NCBI RefSeq assembly: GCF_004153605.1
Contig: NZ_SDSI01000001.1
Coordinates: 806,001 to 870,000, forward strand
Reading direction: 5' to 3'
Source of the DNA: Qipengyuania_B thermophila
Lineage (GTDB): Bacteria > Pseudomonadota > Alphaproteobacteria > Sphingomonadales > Sphingomonadaceae
DNA: 64,000 bases
Positions 26,321 through 34,294 of the stretch are shown here, piece after piece. Numbering within the stretch: the stretch's first letter is position 1; each line of letters begins with the position of its first letter. The position numbers and the translations under genes are program-made. The notes beneath the pieces are model-generated. The model did no database searches, was not told where the DNA came from, and was given only the letters and a program-made list of their open reading frames with translations.

Positions 26321-27469
26321 TCAGGCCTCGATCTTCAGCAGCTTGATGGCTGCGGAATCGAGCACCGTGCCGCCGACCCGGCGCGTCGCGTAGAAGTGCA
26401 CGAACGGTTTGTTCGTGAACGGATCGCGCAGGATGCGCGTGGCGCTGCGCTCCGCCACGAGATAGCCGTTGCGGAAGTTGCCGAAGGCGATGGGAAAGGC
26501 GCCCGGAGCAATGTCGGGCATGTCCTCGGCCTCCACCACCGGGTAGCCGAGCAGCCGGTCGGGCTGCCCCTCGACCATGCCCGGCTGCCACAGGAACGCG
26601 CCCTCGCTGGTCCTCAGCTTGCGCACCTGGGCCAGGGTGGCGGAGTTCATCACCCACGTCGCGCCCTGGCGATGCCCGGACTTCAGCGTGTGCACGAGAT
26701 CGATCAGCCGCGCCTCGGGCGCCGCGTCGAAGCCGGCCGGATCGCCCGAACCGATGTACTGCAGAGTGCGGAACGGCCGCACCCCGTCCGGGGCCGCCGT
26801 GGCCGGGTTGTTGAGGAACCCTTCGGGCTGCTCGATCCCGGAGCCGTGGATGAAGGCCGCGCCTTCCGCCCGCGCGAACTCGCTGGCGATCTCGGCGGCG
26901 AGCCAGGCTTCGAGGTCGAACGCGGCATCGTCCAGCATCGTCTGGCTCGCGGCCGGGTTCGCATAAAGCTCGCCGGTGGGCGGCGCCACCTCCTCGAACG
27001 CCGGAGTGCTGGTGCCCGGCCGCAGCATGGTCTCGCTCACCCAGCCCGAAGCGGTGGCGCCGGTGGCGATGAGCTTGCGATAGCCCGCCGTGCCGGTCTG
27101 CACCACCTGTGCCAGGCTGCGGATGGGGCTGAGGGGGATCATCTCGCGGGCGATCAGCGCGTCGATCTGGCGCGGCACGGCGTAACCGCCGTCGCGGTCT
27201 GCGAGCGCGGTGATCGACTTGACCTCCGTGTCGCGGCCGCGGCGCAGGTAGTCCTCGACAAAGCGGCTGGCGCTGGCGGCGTCGGCGGCCGGGGTGGCGG
27301 ACAGCGGCGGCCGCGCGGCGGCGAGCGACACGCGCTCGAGCCGGGCTTTCACCTCGTCCACGTCCTGACGCAGCGCGGCAATGGCAACCTCGGCCCGGTC
27401 CTGACGGGCAAGGAGGTCGAAGCTCGCGTCCAGCACGGCGGGAGCGGCGGGGGTGATGTCGGTATCCAT
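26321..27469 (-). CDS. GTA major capsid protein (HK97 fold, g5-like)
   Basis: A 382-residue phage capsid protein. Residues 1-70 form a helical delta-like scaffold region with a heptad pattern (AEVAIAALRQDVDEVKARLE). The mature domain starts near ASASRFVEDYLRRG and includes ALADRDGGYAVPRQIDALIA, GWVSETMLRPGTSTPAFEEV and AAFIHGSGIEQPEGFLNNPA, all family signatures. The start follows a GAAAGG site. The scaffold is probably removed by the protease encoded just upstream. Confidence 0.95.
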   Translation of the reverse strand: MDTDITPAAPAVLDASFDLLARQDRAEVAIAALRQDVDEVKARLERVSLAAARPPLSATPAADAASASRFVEDYLRRGRDTEVKSITALADRDGGYAVPRQIDALIAREMIPLSPIRSLAQVVQTGTAGYRKLIATGATASGWVSETMLRPGTSTPAFEEVAPPTGELYANPAASQTMLDDAAFDLEAWLAAEIASEFARAEGAAFIHGSGIEQPEGFLNNPATAAPDGVRPFRTLQYIGSGDPAGFDAAPEARLIDLVHTLKSGHRQGATWVMNSATLAQVRKLRTSEGAFLWQPGMVEGQPDRLLGYPVVEAEDMPDIAPGAFPIAFGNFRNGYLVAERSATRILRDPFTNKPFVHFYATRRVGGTVLDSAAIKLLKIEA

Positions 27470-27545
27470 GGGCAGTGACCTTTCAGGCTGGGGAACAGAA
27501 GGAAGCGCGGGCGGCAAGCGGCGCGGACGCGCCCGGACGAAGGGG

Positions 27546-27950
27546 TCAGGCGGCGACGAGATGCACTCTGGCGGCCGGCTGAAGGGGGTGGGCAACGAGG
27601 CTGATCTCGAGGAGGTCGATCCCGGTCAGAAGGCGCGTGCAGCCTTCCTGCCGCGCCGCCCGCGCGCGGTAGCCGAACGACAGCCCGCGCACCGCGCCCG
27701 ACAGGAGCTGCCGGGCGTGGCGGCTGGCGGCGTGATCGAGCCGTGCCCGCACCCGCAGACCGCGCGCGTCTTCCGCCGCCAGCTCGACCGTGCCGATCCG
27801 CGCGTGCGGCCGGTGCTCCCACAGCAGCGGCAGCGGCGCGGCCCGTGCGGCGAGGGTGGCGGCGAACGCGCCGGGCAGGATGATGTCGCCGCCCCGATCG
27901 CGGCGGTGGAACAGCGCCGCGTAGCCGGCAAGGCGCAGCGGGCCGTTCAC
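27546..27950 (-). CDS. GTA prohead protease (HK97 family, g4-like)
   Basis: A 134-residue serine protease that matures the capsid. It has the family's LRLAGYAALFHRRDRGGDII opening, the catalytic histidine in LLWEHRPHARIG, and the nucleophile in RGLSFGYRA, followed by the closing DLLEISLVAHP. It starts with GTG, overlapping the DUF6127 stop (GTGA). It is slightly short for the family but has all core motifs. Confidence 0.9.
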   Translation of the reverse strand: MNGPLRLAGYAALFHRRDRGGDIILPGAFAATLAARAAPLPLLWEHRPHARIGTVELAAEDARGLRVRARLDHAASRHARQLLSGAVRGLSFGYRARAARQEGCTRLLTGIDLLEISLVAHPLQPAARVHLVAA

Positions 27951-28258
27951 CGCAGCAGCTCCGGCACGCCCATGCGCATGGCGATGCCGATCAGCAGCAG
28001 CGCGAGCAGGCCGCGCACGAGCCAGTCCACCGTCGCCTTCCACGCGCTGGCCTTGGCGTCGCGCCAGGCACCGAGCAGTTCGCGCAGTTCGTCGATGTCG
28101 TCCTGCGCGCCCTCGTCGGCGAGGCCGAGCCGCGCCAGCGCCCGTTCGGCCCCGACTTCGCTTGCTTCCTCCACGATGGCGCGCAGGGCCATCCGGTCGC
28201 CGCCGGCAGCGGCACAGGACTGGGCGAGCAACTGGGTGAGCAGGTCGGTGCGGTTCAT
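27947..28258 (-). CDS. DUF6127-type small membrane protein in the GTA cluster
   Basis: A 103-residue protein with an N-terminal helical part (LRAIVEEASEVGAERALARL) and one C-terminal transmembrane helix (LVRGLLALLLIGIAM, about residues 80-94). It lies between portal and protease with 4-bp overlaps on both sides. RcGTA has a small gene (g3.5) at the same place. Its function is unknown; a membrane or assembly role is a guess. Confidence 0.75.
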   Translation of the reverse strand: MNRTDLLTQLLAQSCAAAGGDRMALRAIVEEASEVGAERALARLGLADEGAQDDIDELRELLGAWRDAKASAWKATVDWLVRGLLALLLIGIAMRMGVPELLR

Positions 28259-29442
28259 GGCTGGACCTCCGGGTTGGTGGCGGCGGCGCCGTCGGCGATC
28301 GGGGGCAGGCCGAGCAGGTCGCGCTTCTCCGCGCGGGTGAGGAAATCGGCGCTGGCGACCTGCGCCCACAGCCGTTCGCGGTCCTCGGCGAGCGCCGGCA
28401 CCCGGTCGAGATCGACCTCGAGGCGCGCGTCGGGGAACCAGGGCGTCATCGCGTCGGCAAGGCCGGACAGCAGCTTGTCGGCGAGCGGCAGCAGCGTCAG
28501 CCGCCACAGTGCCCGGTTCGCCTCCCGGTAGTTCGAGTAGGTGTTGTCGCCCGGCAGCCCGAGCAGCATCGGCGGCACGCCGAAGGCAAGCGCGATGTCG
28601 CGGGCCGCCGCCGCCTTGAGCGTGGCGAAATCCATGTCCGCCGGGCTGAGCGAGAGCGACTGCCAGCTCAGCCCGCCTTCCAGCAGCATCGGCCGGCCGG
28701 CGTTGCGCTCGCCGGCGAACGCCTGCGTCAGCTCCTCGCTGAGCCGGTCGAACTGCTCGCGCGTCAGACCGCCGGCATCCTCTCCGCGATAGATCAGCGC
28801 GCCCGAAGGGCGGGCGGCGTTCTCCAGCAGGGCGCGGTTCCAGGCGCTCGCGGCGTTGTGGATCGCCACCGCCTGATGCGCCGCCGACAGGCAGCCGCCG
28901 CCGTAATGGTCGTTCGCGGGATGAAGGGCCCGCCAGTGGACGAGGGCGGGCCAGCCCTGCGCGTCCTCCAGCGGCATCTCCCGCGTGTCTGAGGGCAGAT
29001 GGTAGCGGGCCGCGACCGGCCAGCCGTCGGCGCCGGGCACCACCTCCATCCGTTCGGGCCTGAGGGGACACAGGGCCACGGGCATGCCCGCGCCGTCCCG
29101 CACGATCTGCGCCCAGGCGTTGCCATGCAGCAGCAGATGCGCGGCCAGCGTTTCCAGGAGCGGCCCGCCGCTGGCGCCTTTTCCGAACAGGGCGGCGACC
29201 GGTTCCGGGGTCACGGTCAGCGGCGCGCTGCCCACGCCTTCGGCAACGATCCGGATGGCCCGCTGCGCCACGGCGTTGCGGGCAAATGCCTCCTCGAGCG
29301 CGGTGGTGTAGTCGAACCGCTCCGCCGGCGGCGGCGCGCCGAGGGCGGCGGCATGGCGCATCGGCGGCCCGGCGCTCAGCGGCACGCGGGCGGCCCCGCC
29401 CCCGCCCTTGAAGGCGGCGGCGAGCGTGTCGAAAAAGGTCAT
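28255..29442 (-). CDS. GTA portal protein (HK97 family, g3-like)
   Basis: A 395-residue portal that forms the DNA channel at one head vertex. Family segments are NAVAQRAIRIVAEGVGSAPL near residue 55, LLLHGNAWAQIVRD, MDFATLKAAAARDIALAFGV and VPPMLLGLPGDNTYSNYREA. Length is typical. It begins 82 bp after the terminase gene, across a strong hairpin, with a GGAG-type ribosome site. Confidence 0.94.
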   Translation of the reverse strand: MTFFDTLAAAFKGGGGAARVPLSAGPPMRHAAALGAPPPAERFDYTTALEEAFARNAVAQRAIRIVAEGVGSAPLTVTPEPVAALFGKGASGGPLLETLAAHLLLHGNAWAQIVRDGAGMPVALCPLRPERMEVVPGADGWPVAARYHLPSDTREMPLEDAQGWPALVHWRALHPANDHYGGGCLSAAHQAVAIHNAASAWNRALLENAARPSGALIYRGEDAGGLTREQFDRLSEELTQAFAGERNAGRPMLLEGGLSWQSLSLSPADMDFATLKAAAARDIALAFGVPPMLLGLPGDNTYSNYREANRALWRLTLLPLADKLLSGLADAMTPWFPDARLEVDLDRVPALAEDRERLWAQVASADFLTRAEKRDLLGLPPIADGAAATNPEVQP

Positions 29443-29490
29443 GGCCAGCTCCTGATGGGCGAGGGGTGCAGTCGGGTCGTGGCGAGCGGA

Positions 29491-29520
29491 GGGGACGGCG
29501 CGGCGGCGCGCCGCATCCCC
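29491..29520 (-). terminator. Strong hairpin between terminase and portal genes
   Basis: GGGGA plus CGGCGCG pairs with CGCGCCG plus TCCCC around GCGG, with a 2-base bulge (12 bp in total). No T-run follows. It lies right after the terminase stop, so it may attenuate or stabilise. Confidence 0.5.
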
Positions 29521-29524
29521 CGGT

Positions 29525-30880
29525 TCAGAGCCGCCGCACGCGCGGGACGCGGGCGGGGGCGAGCAGCAGTTCGGTCAGCGCCCACACCAGCGCGTCGGCG
29601 CGGTCGGGGCTGCGGCCCGGTCCGGCATAGCCGCCGCCGGTCAGGAGGCCGCACAGCTCGTCCTCCAGCCGGGCGAACGGCTCGGCATGGGTGACGCGCC
29701 CGGCCTCGTAGAGGGCGGCGACCGGCTCGGCCCGGGCGACCTTGCCGCGGGTGGCGTGCACGAGCCGCACCGGCAGGGCGAGGTCCGCCGCGCGCAGCAC
29801 CGCTTCCACCATGGCGCCGCCCTGATTGGCTTCCGCCACCACCCGGTCGGCGGCCCAGGCGCTGGCGGCGGCGGCAACGGCTCTGGCCCAGCGGTCGGGA
29901 CGGGCACGCTCGACCGAGCAGTCGGCGAGCACCCGCGCACGTCCGTCGGACAGCAGTGCGCAGACCACGATCCCGCAGGCATCGCCCGCCGCGCTTGCCG
30001 GCGGGTCGACGCCGATCACCACCCGCGCCGGCGGGCCGCCCGCCGGCTCTGCGCCGGCGCGGCACCGCTCGAGCAGCGCACGGCTCCACAGCGCGCCCTC
30101 GACATCGTCCAGCAGCTCGCCCTCGAGCTCCTGCCGCCCGAAGGCCGTTCCGCCGAACCGCCGCTGCATCCGCTGCACGAAGGCGGACGGAAGGTTGGCG
30201 GCGTTGTCGAAGGTGGTGCCGCGCGTCACCGCCACGAGGCCCGGCTCCGCCGCCCGTTCGGCCAGCAGGCGGCGCAGCAGCGGCACCGCGCGCGGCGTCG
30301 TGGTCGCGACCACCTGTCCCTGGCCGGTCCCGCCGAGCCGCAGGCCGAGCAGGAGATTGTCCCAGCTGCGTTCCGCCCGCTCGCCAACGGTGTCCCATTT
30401 GCCCAGCTCGTCGCACCAGGCGTGGCTGTGCTGCGGACCGCGCAGCATCTCGGGTTCGGCGGCGGAATACAGGAAGGCCTGCGCGCCGTTCGGCCACACC
30501 ACCCGCCGAAGCGACGGCTCGTAGCGGGGCCGCCGCTCCGGCTCGCCCAGCCGCAGCAGACCGCTCTCCCCTTCCACCATCACCGCCCGCGCCTCGGCGA
30601 GCGAGGACGCGACAAGGGCGATGCGGGCCTCGGGATGGCGGGCAGCGATGCCGCGCACCCATTCGGCACCGGCACGGGTCTTGCCAAAGCCGCGTCCGGC
30701 GCAGATCAGCCACACCTGCCAGTCGCCGGGAGGCGCGAGCTGCGCGGGCCGGGCGAACAGCCGCCAGTGATGCGCAAGCGCGCGGCGCTCGCGCGGGGAG
30801 AGGCGCGCCAGCAGCGCGGCCTGCGCCGCGCCGTCCGGCGCGCGCAGCCAGGCCTGGCGCTCAGCGGCCGCATCGTCCAT
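29525..30880 (-). CDS. GTA terminase large subunit (g2-like)
   Basis: A 451-residue packaging ATPase and nuclease. Walker A is CAGRGFGKTRAG (60-71), Walker B is HAWCDELGKW (Asp157, Glu158), and TTTPRAVPLLRRLL is the coupling region. The nuclease half has VIGVDPPAS and a late aspartate in RADALVWAL. The start at MDDAAAERQ has a GGGAGG site; the frame is open upstream but lacks family sequence. It overlaps the small-subunit gene by 20 bp. It would fill heads with DNA in a headful manner. Confidence 0.94.
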   Translation of the reverse strand: MDDAAAERQAWLRAPDGAAQAALLARLSPRERRALAHHWRLFARPAQLAPPGDWQVWLICAGRGFGKTRAGAEWVRGIAARHPEARIALVASSLAEARAVMVEGESGLLRLGEPERRPRYEPSLRRVVWPNGAQAFLYSAAEPEMLRGPQHSHAWCDELGKWDTVGERAERSWDNLLLGLRLGGTGQGQVVATTTPRAVPLLRRLLAERAAEPGLVAVTRGTTFDNAANLPSAFVQRMQRRFGGTAFGRQELEGELLDDVEGALWSRALLERCRAGAEPAGGPPARVVIGVDPPASAAGDACGIVVCALLSDGRARVLADCSVERARPDRWARAVAAAASAWAADRVVAEANQGGAMVEAVLRAADLALPVRLVHATRGKVARAEPVAALYEAGRVTHAEPFARLEDELCGLLTGGGYAGPGRSPDRADALVWALTELLLAPARVPRVRRL

Positions 30881-31406
30881 GCCCGCCTCCCTCCGTCTGC
30901 CGGTCGTGTCCGCCTCCCGATGGCGCCTGGTCGCGGCCCCGGCGCAGGGCGTCGATCTTGGCGTCGATGGCGGCGAACACCGCCTCCTCGTCATCGTCGG
31001 CCTGCACCGCGCGCGCCGATGCCACCGTCCCGCGATGGGCGGCGAGGATCCGCAGCGCGCTGCCGAAATCGAACCGGCCGCCCTCCGGGCAGGTGACGCT
31101 GCCCTCCCGCAGCCGGCCGAGCACCTCCAGCTCGAGCAGGTCGTAGCCTTCGCACAGCGCCTGGTGCCAGGCGCGCCGGAAGTTCGCGTCGTTCCGGCGG
31201 GTCTTGTAGGCATGGCTGACCGTCACCCCGGCCGCGAGGGCCGATCGGCTCACATTGGAGGTCTCCGCCAGCATGGCGAGGAACGGTGCACGCCAGCGCG
31301 TGCCGCGCGGCCGGGCCGGTGTCGCGGCTTCGGCGCCGCGGGCGGCGGACGCGCGGGCGGTCGCGGCGGCCTTGCGGCCCCCGCGCGGCGGCTTTGCTGC
31401 GGGCAT
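30861..31406 (-). CDS. Terminase small subunit / HTH protein heading the GTA operon (g1-like)
   Basis: A 181-residue basic protein. After an Ala/Lys/Arg-rich N-terminus, a helix-turn-helix is seen in SNVSRSALAAGVTVSHAY followed by TRRNDANFRRAWHQAL, a pattern of phage DNA-recognition subunits. The C-terminal tail is low complexity and charged (Gly/His/Arg). In GTAs the first gene encodes a divergent small terminase, which fits its position before terL. The ATG has AGGAGG 6 bases upstream. DNA-binding specificity is likely relaxed in a GTA, but this is inference. Confidence 0.8.
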   Translation of the reverse strand: MPAAKPPRGGRKAAATARASAARGAEAATPARPRGTRWRAPFLAMLAETSNVSRSALAAGVTVSHAYKTRRNDANFRRAWHQALCEGYDLLELEVLGRLREGSVTCPEGGRFDFGSALRILAAHRGTVASARAVQADDDEEAVFAAIDAKIDALRRGRDQAPSGGGHDRQTEGGGHGRCGR

Positions 31407-31486
31407 GTGCCCCTCCTGATGCTGGTGAGACCGGGTGTCGCGGCGGCAGCGGGTGATCCCGACTCGCTCCATCGCGATGTTCCTCT

Positions 31487-31538
31487 TTCCTAACCGGAGA
31501 GCGTCACGGTGTCAAGAGAAAATAACCAATCCGGTTAT
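31487..31538 (-). promoter_or_regulatory. Putative GTA operon promoter and palindromic operator
   Basis: On the minus strand TTGACA (31510-31515) lies 17 bp from TAGGAA (31487-31492), a plausible sigma-70-type promoter about 80 bp before the terS start. Directly upstream is the perfect palindrome ATAACC-N5-GGTTAT (31522-31538), which overlaps the stop of the dsbA-like gene. A further CCGGTTA lies inside the spacer. A regulator binding site is inferred. Confidence 0.5.
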
Positions 31539-32197
31539 CAATATGGTGTGGCGCGGGCGGCGGCGAAGGCGCGAAGGAAGTCGCGCTCGCTCATGCGTCC
31601 GGTGATCCGGCGCGTGCCGATGAGGTAGGTGGGCGTGCCGGCGACGCCGAGGCGCAGCGCGTCGGCGGCGTTGCGGGCGAGCTGGTCGTCAAGGGCGCGG
31701 GGAGCGGCCAGCCCTTGTTCGACGGCGGCCCAGTCGCCTCCGGCTGCGGCGACCGCCCGCCGCAGCGCCGGTTCCTCCAGCGGCAGGGGCGCCCGCATCA
31801 GCGCATCGTGCACCGCGACGTAGCGGCCCTGCGCCGCGCTGGCGAGGGCCACCCGCGCCGCCGCGACCGAGCGCGGACCATTCACCGGCAGGTCGCGGTA
31901 GACGACGCGCACATCGCCGGCTGCGGCGACGGCGCGGGTCATGGCCCCATGAGAGGCTCGGCACGGCCCGCACTGGTAATCGGTGAACACCACCATGGTC
32001 ACCGGAGCATCCGCCGGCCCGGACGCCGGAGAGACGCGGTCGCCGAGCAAGGGGGCAAGATCAACCCGGTCGCCGATGTCGGTTCCCGGCGGCTGCGCCA
32101 GCCGCAGCGCCGCCCCGCCGGCAAGCCCGGCCACGGCCGCCGCGGCCAGCAGCAGCCACTGGCGCGGTGTCACCGCCGGGCGCGATCGCGAGGTCAT
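31538..32197 (-). CDS. DsbA-like thioredoxin-fold protein
   Basis: A 219-residue exported thiol oxidoreductase. An N-terminal membrane segment (WLLLAAAAVAGLAGGAAL, about residues 14-31) anchors or exports it. The active site is CGPC in FTDYQCGPCRASH and the cis-proline is in AGTPTYLIG. It resembles the DsbA/BDB-type proteins that shape disulfides in the periplasm or in cytochrome c maturation. It ends at the palindrome ahead of the GTA operon, so the two are adjacent but have separate signals. Confidence 0.85.
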   Translation of the reverse strand: MTSRSRPAVTPRQWLLLAAAAVAGLAGGAALRLAQPPGTDIGDRVDLAPLLGDRVSPASGPADAPVTMVVFTDYQCGPCRASHGAMTRAVAAAGDVRVVYRDLPVNGPRSVAAARVALASAAQGRYVAVHDALMRAPLPLEEPALRRAVAAAGGDWAAVEQGLAAPRALDDQLARNAADALRLGVAGTPTYLIGTRRITGRMSERDFLRAFAAARATPY

Positions 32198-32240
32198 CGG
32201 GCCTATGTCACGGCACTGGCGCGCCCGTTCAAGCCCTTCC

Positions 32241-32672
32241 TCACCCGCTCGGCGCAGGCCCCTCGTCGCGGCTGACCTCGACCTCCGTGCGCCGGAGGGT
32301 GAGCGTTTCGGCGTGGACGTGCTCGCGGCGGGTGCGGCGCAGATGGATCTCCTCGACCAGCACCAGCTCGCGCACGACGCGGACGCGCTCCTCCACCACC
32401 GGGATGACGGTCAGGTTCCCGTCCTCGCGCACCGGCGGCATCGCGTCGATGACGGCGCCCACGGGCACGCGCTCGACCGTCACCTCCTCGCGCAGCACCG
32501 GCTCGCACACCTCCACCGTGTCGGCGCGCGGGGTGGTGCGGACGGTGACGGTGGCTCCGTCGACCCGGCGCCGGCCGATGGCGAGCTGTTCCTCCACCAC
32601 GGAAATGTGCGCCTCCTCCCTCACGACGGCGCCTGCAGGCCGGTCGGGCCGCTCGTCGGGGTCAGTGGTCAT
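32241..32672 (-). CDS. DUF2382 domain protein
   Basis: A 143-residue acidic protein made of DUF2382 (YsnF/AvaK-type) repeats: EEAHISVVEEQLAIGRRRV, then LREEVTVERVPVG and RRTRREHVHAETLTLRRTEV. These small proteins occur with PRC-barrel domains in stress regulons, but their role is unknown. I chose the ATG before TTDPDERPDRP because the upstream extension is not family-like. It shares repeats with the PRC-barrel protein encoded upstream, and a hairpin lies in the gap between them. Confidence 0.8.
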   Translation of the reverse strand: MTTDPDERPDRPAGAVVREEAHISVVEEQLAIGRRRVDGATVTVRTTPRADTVEVCEPVLREEVTVERVPVGAVIDAMPPVREDGNLTVIPVVEERVRVVRELVLVEEIHLRRTRREHVHAETLTLRRTEVEVSRDEGPAPSG

Positions 32673-32697
32673 GGCATGTCTCCTCGACAGACAGCAC

Positions 32698-32731
32698 CCG
32701 GGGGCCGGCACCGTGCGGCACCGGCCCCCGG
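32698..32731 (-). other. 11-bp perfect hairpin between two DUF2382 genes
   Basis: CCGGGGGCCGG and CCGGCCCCCGG are exact complements around 12 bases, in the 102-bp gap upstream of the small DUF2382 gene. A weaker 8-bp hairpin is at 33473-33493 in the next gap. They may terminate or tune expression within the trio. Confidence 0.5.
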
Positions 32732-32774
32732 TCGCGATGCGGGTGGAGGCATGCTGTCTCCCCCCGCGCGCGGT

Positions 32775-33455
32775 TCAGCGTCGCGGCTGGGCCGGCGTCC
32801 GGCCGTCGCCGTCGACGTCGACTTCGGTGCGCCGCACGGTTTCCTCGACATGCTCGACCCGCTCGCTGGCGGTCTTGCTGACCACCACCTCGTCGGTGAC
32901 GACCGCCTTCTTGCCCACCACGACCTCCTCGCTTTCCTCGGTCATGGTGACGGTGCGCCCGCCCTCGCTCAGCAGCGCCTCGGCATCGGCGGCGGACAGC
33001 TCGCGGTTGACCGGCCGGCGGTCCACCGAGACATGCTCCTCGCGCAGGCGCACATCCTCGGCCACCGTGTCGGTCGCGACGCGGGTGCGCACGTTGATAG
33101 CCCGCCCATGCTCCGCCACGCGCTTGCCGATCGCCACCTGCTCCTCGACGATCGGGATCCGCTCCTCCGCGACGGCATCGCCGCCCGACCGGGCGAACTG
33201 CTCCGCCTGTTCGCCATAGACGACGGCGTTGTCATGGATTTCGAGCGGCTCCACGGCGCAGACCTTGCCGTTGTCGAGCCGGACGGCCGCCACGCGGGTC
33301 CGGCTGTCGTCGACCAGCAGGTCGGTGATGGTGCCGTACTTCTCGCCGCCGGGTCCGACGAGCGGCAGGCCGCGGATGTCCTGGGAGGGGTGCTCAAGCT
33401 CGTAATTGTCGAGCTTCTCGAGATTTTCGTAACGTCGGTCATGTCGCATGGTCAT
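32775..33455 (-). CDS. PRC-barrel plus DUF2382 protein
   Basis: A 226-residue protein. Residues 20-90 form a PRC-barrel (IRGLPLVGPGGEKYGTITDL and VDDSRTRVAAVRLDN). The rest is a DUF2382 repeat region (ERIPIVEEQVAIGKRV, VRLREEHVSVDRRPVN, VVTDEVVVSKTASERVEHVE). This fusion is common in alphaproteobacterial stress loci; its biochemical role is not known. It is translated from an AGGA-preceded ATG, 65 bp after the anchored protein gene. Confidence 0.85.
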   Translation of the reverse strand: MTMRHDRRYENLEKLDNYELEHPSQDIRGLPLVGPGGEKYGTITDLLVDDSRTRVAAVRLDNGKVCAVEPLEIHDNAVVYGEQAEQFARSGGDAVAEERIPIVEEQVAIGKRVAEHGRAINVRTRVATDTVAEDVRLREEHVSVDRRPVNRELSAADAEALLSEGGRTVTMTEESEEVVVGKKAVVTDEVVVSKTASERVEHVEETVRRTEVDVDGDGRTPAQPRR

Positions 33456-33520
33456 TGTTCCTCATCTGTGCCGCGGCAGGGGTTGCCCGCCGCTGCGGTG
33501 TCAGGGATTGGACAGGGGCT

Positions 33521-34027
33521 TCAGCGCACCACCTCGATGCGCCGGGCCATCAGGTACTGGTCGACGCCTTGCGGCACCGTCGCCTGGACGCCGGCCGGCA
33601 TTGGCTCGCCCGCCGGGCGGATGACGCCGCTCAGGTTCAGGATCTGACCGGGACGCACATCGATCTGGCCCTCGACACGGGGATCGGCCGTGGCGACCTC
33701 GTCGAAGACGACGAACAACTCGCGCCCGTCCGCCTCGCCGCGAAAGGCCATGTCGCCTTCGAGCGCCGTGACGCGGAAGTTGTTCAGATCCACCGACTGG
33801 CCGGGGGTGAACGCGGTCGCCGCGGCGCCGGCCGCGGCCGCAGTGGTCAGCGGCGTCGGGCTGGCGGTGGCGGTCGTCTGCTCGGTTGTGGTGGTGGTGG
33901 CGGTGCGCGCTCCCCGGTCACGATCGCCGAGCAGCAGCCACAGCAGCAACGCGCCGACCAGCAGCGCGAGCAGTGCCCACACCCAGCCGGGCACGCCGCC
34001 TTTCTTCTCGACAGGGATTTCTGCCAT
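33521..34027 (-). CDS. Membrane-anchored hypothetical protein of the stress trio
   Basis: A 168-residue protein with an N-terminal transmembrane helix (WVWALLALLVGALLLWLLLG), a Thr/Ala-rich linker of about 40 residues, and a soluble domain with FTPGQSVDLNNFRVTALEG and LFVVFDEVA. The ATG before AEIPVEKK is chosen because GGAG lies 8 bases upstream; an ATG 15 bases earlier is possible. I do not recognise the soluble domain. It is first in the trio and has the EcfG-like promoter. Confidence 0.68.
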   Translation of the reverse strand: MAEIPVEKKGGVPGWVWALLALLVGALLLWLLLGDRDRGARTATTTTTEQTTATASPTPLTTAAAAGAAATAFTPGQSVDLNNFRVTALEGDMAFRGEADGRELFVVFDEVATADPRVEGQIDVRPGQILNLSGVIRPAGEPMPAGVQATVPQGVDQYLMARRIEVVR

Positions 34028-34076
34028 ACTTGCATTCTCCATGTTGAAGCGCGCCACATGGCGCATGCCTCAAAAA

Positions 34077-34101
34077 GACGGATGCAAGTTGACAGTGTTC
34101 C
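34077..34101 (-). promoter_or_regulatory. Candidate EcfG (general stress) promoter
   Basis: On the minus strand GGAAC (34097-34101) and CGTC (34077-34080) are spaced by 16 bp, close to the alphaproteobacterial EcfG consensus GGAAC-N16-17-CGTT. It is 50 bp before the anchored protein's start. Confidence 0.5.
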
Positions 34102-34294
34102 TTAAGGTTGGAACGCCGAGCGATGAACATGTGCCGCACTACCGGCGCGGATTTCCTATAGCGATAGAGAAGAACTGCGATCAACCGTGCGCGATCGCAG
34201 ATGAATAGACGATCTGTTCAGATGAAGAAGGCCAATGCACAGGCGAACACTGCGCTTGCAACTTGATGTTAGTCAAGAAATGCGAGCGAGAATG

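Larger units (their letters stand above)
17305..31406 (-). mobile_element. Gene transfer agent (GTA)-type domesticated prophage cluster
   Basis: About 14 kb of collinear minus-strand genes encode DNA packaging, a HK97-fold head, connectors, a short non-contractile tail and a baseplate, in the order terS-terL-portal-DUF6127-protease-capsid-connector-54aa ORF-DUF3168-tail tube-gp10-chaperone-tape measure-DUF2460 fusion-DUF2163-NlpC/P60-megatron-type-DUF2793. This follows the RcGTA gene order of Rhodobacter capsulatus. Seen directly: nearly every junction overlaps; GC content is like the host; no integrase, excisionase, repressor, replication, holin or lysin genes are present. From family knowledge, such clusters package random host DNA and deliver it to relatives. 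A defective prophage is the alternative, but the intact frames argue against decay. Confidence 0.88.

Noticed and set aside
22695..27478. Two long plus-strand open frames (675 and 892 codons) antisense to the GTA tail and capsid genes
   Set aside because: Shadow frames in GC-rich DNA; they cross several real gene boundaries and have no recognisable domain.
17305..31406. An inducible temperate prophage
   Set aside because: No integrase, repressor, replication, lysis or attachment sequences are seen at either end within the window.
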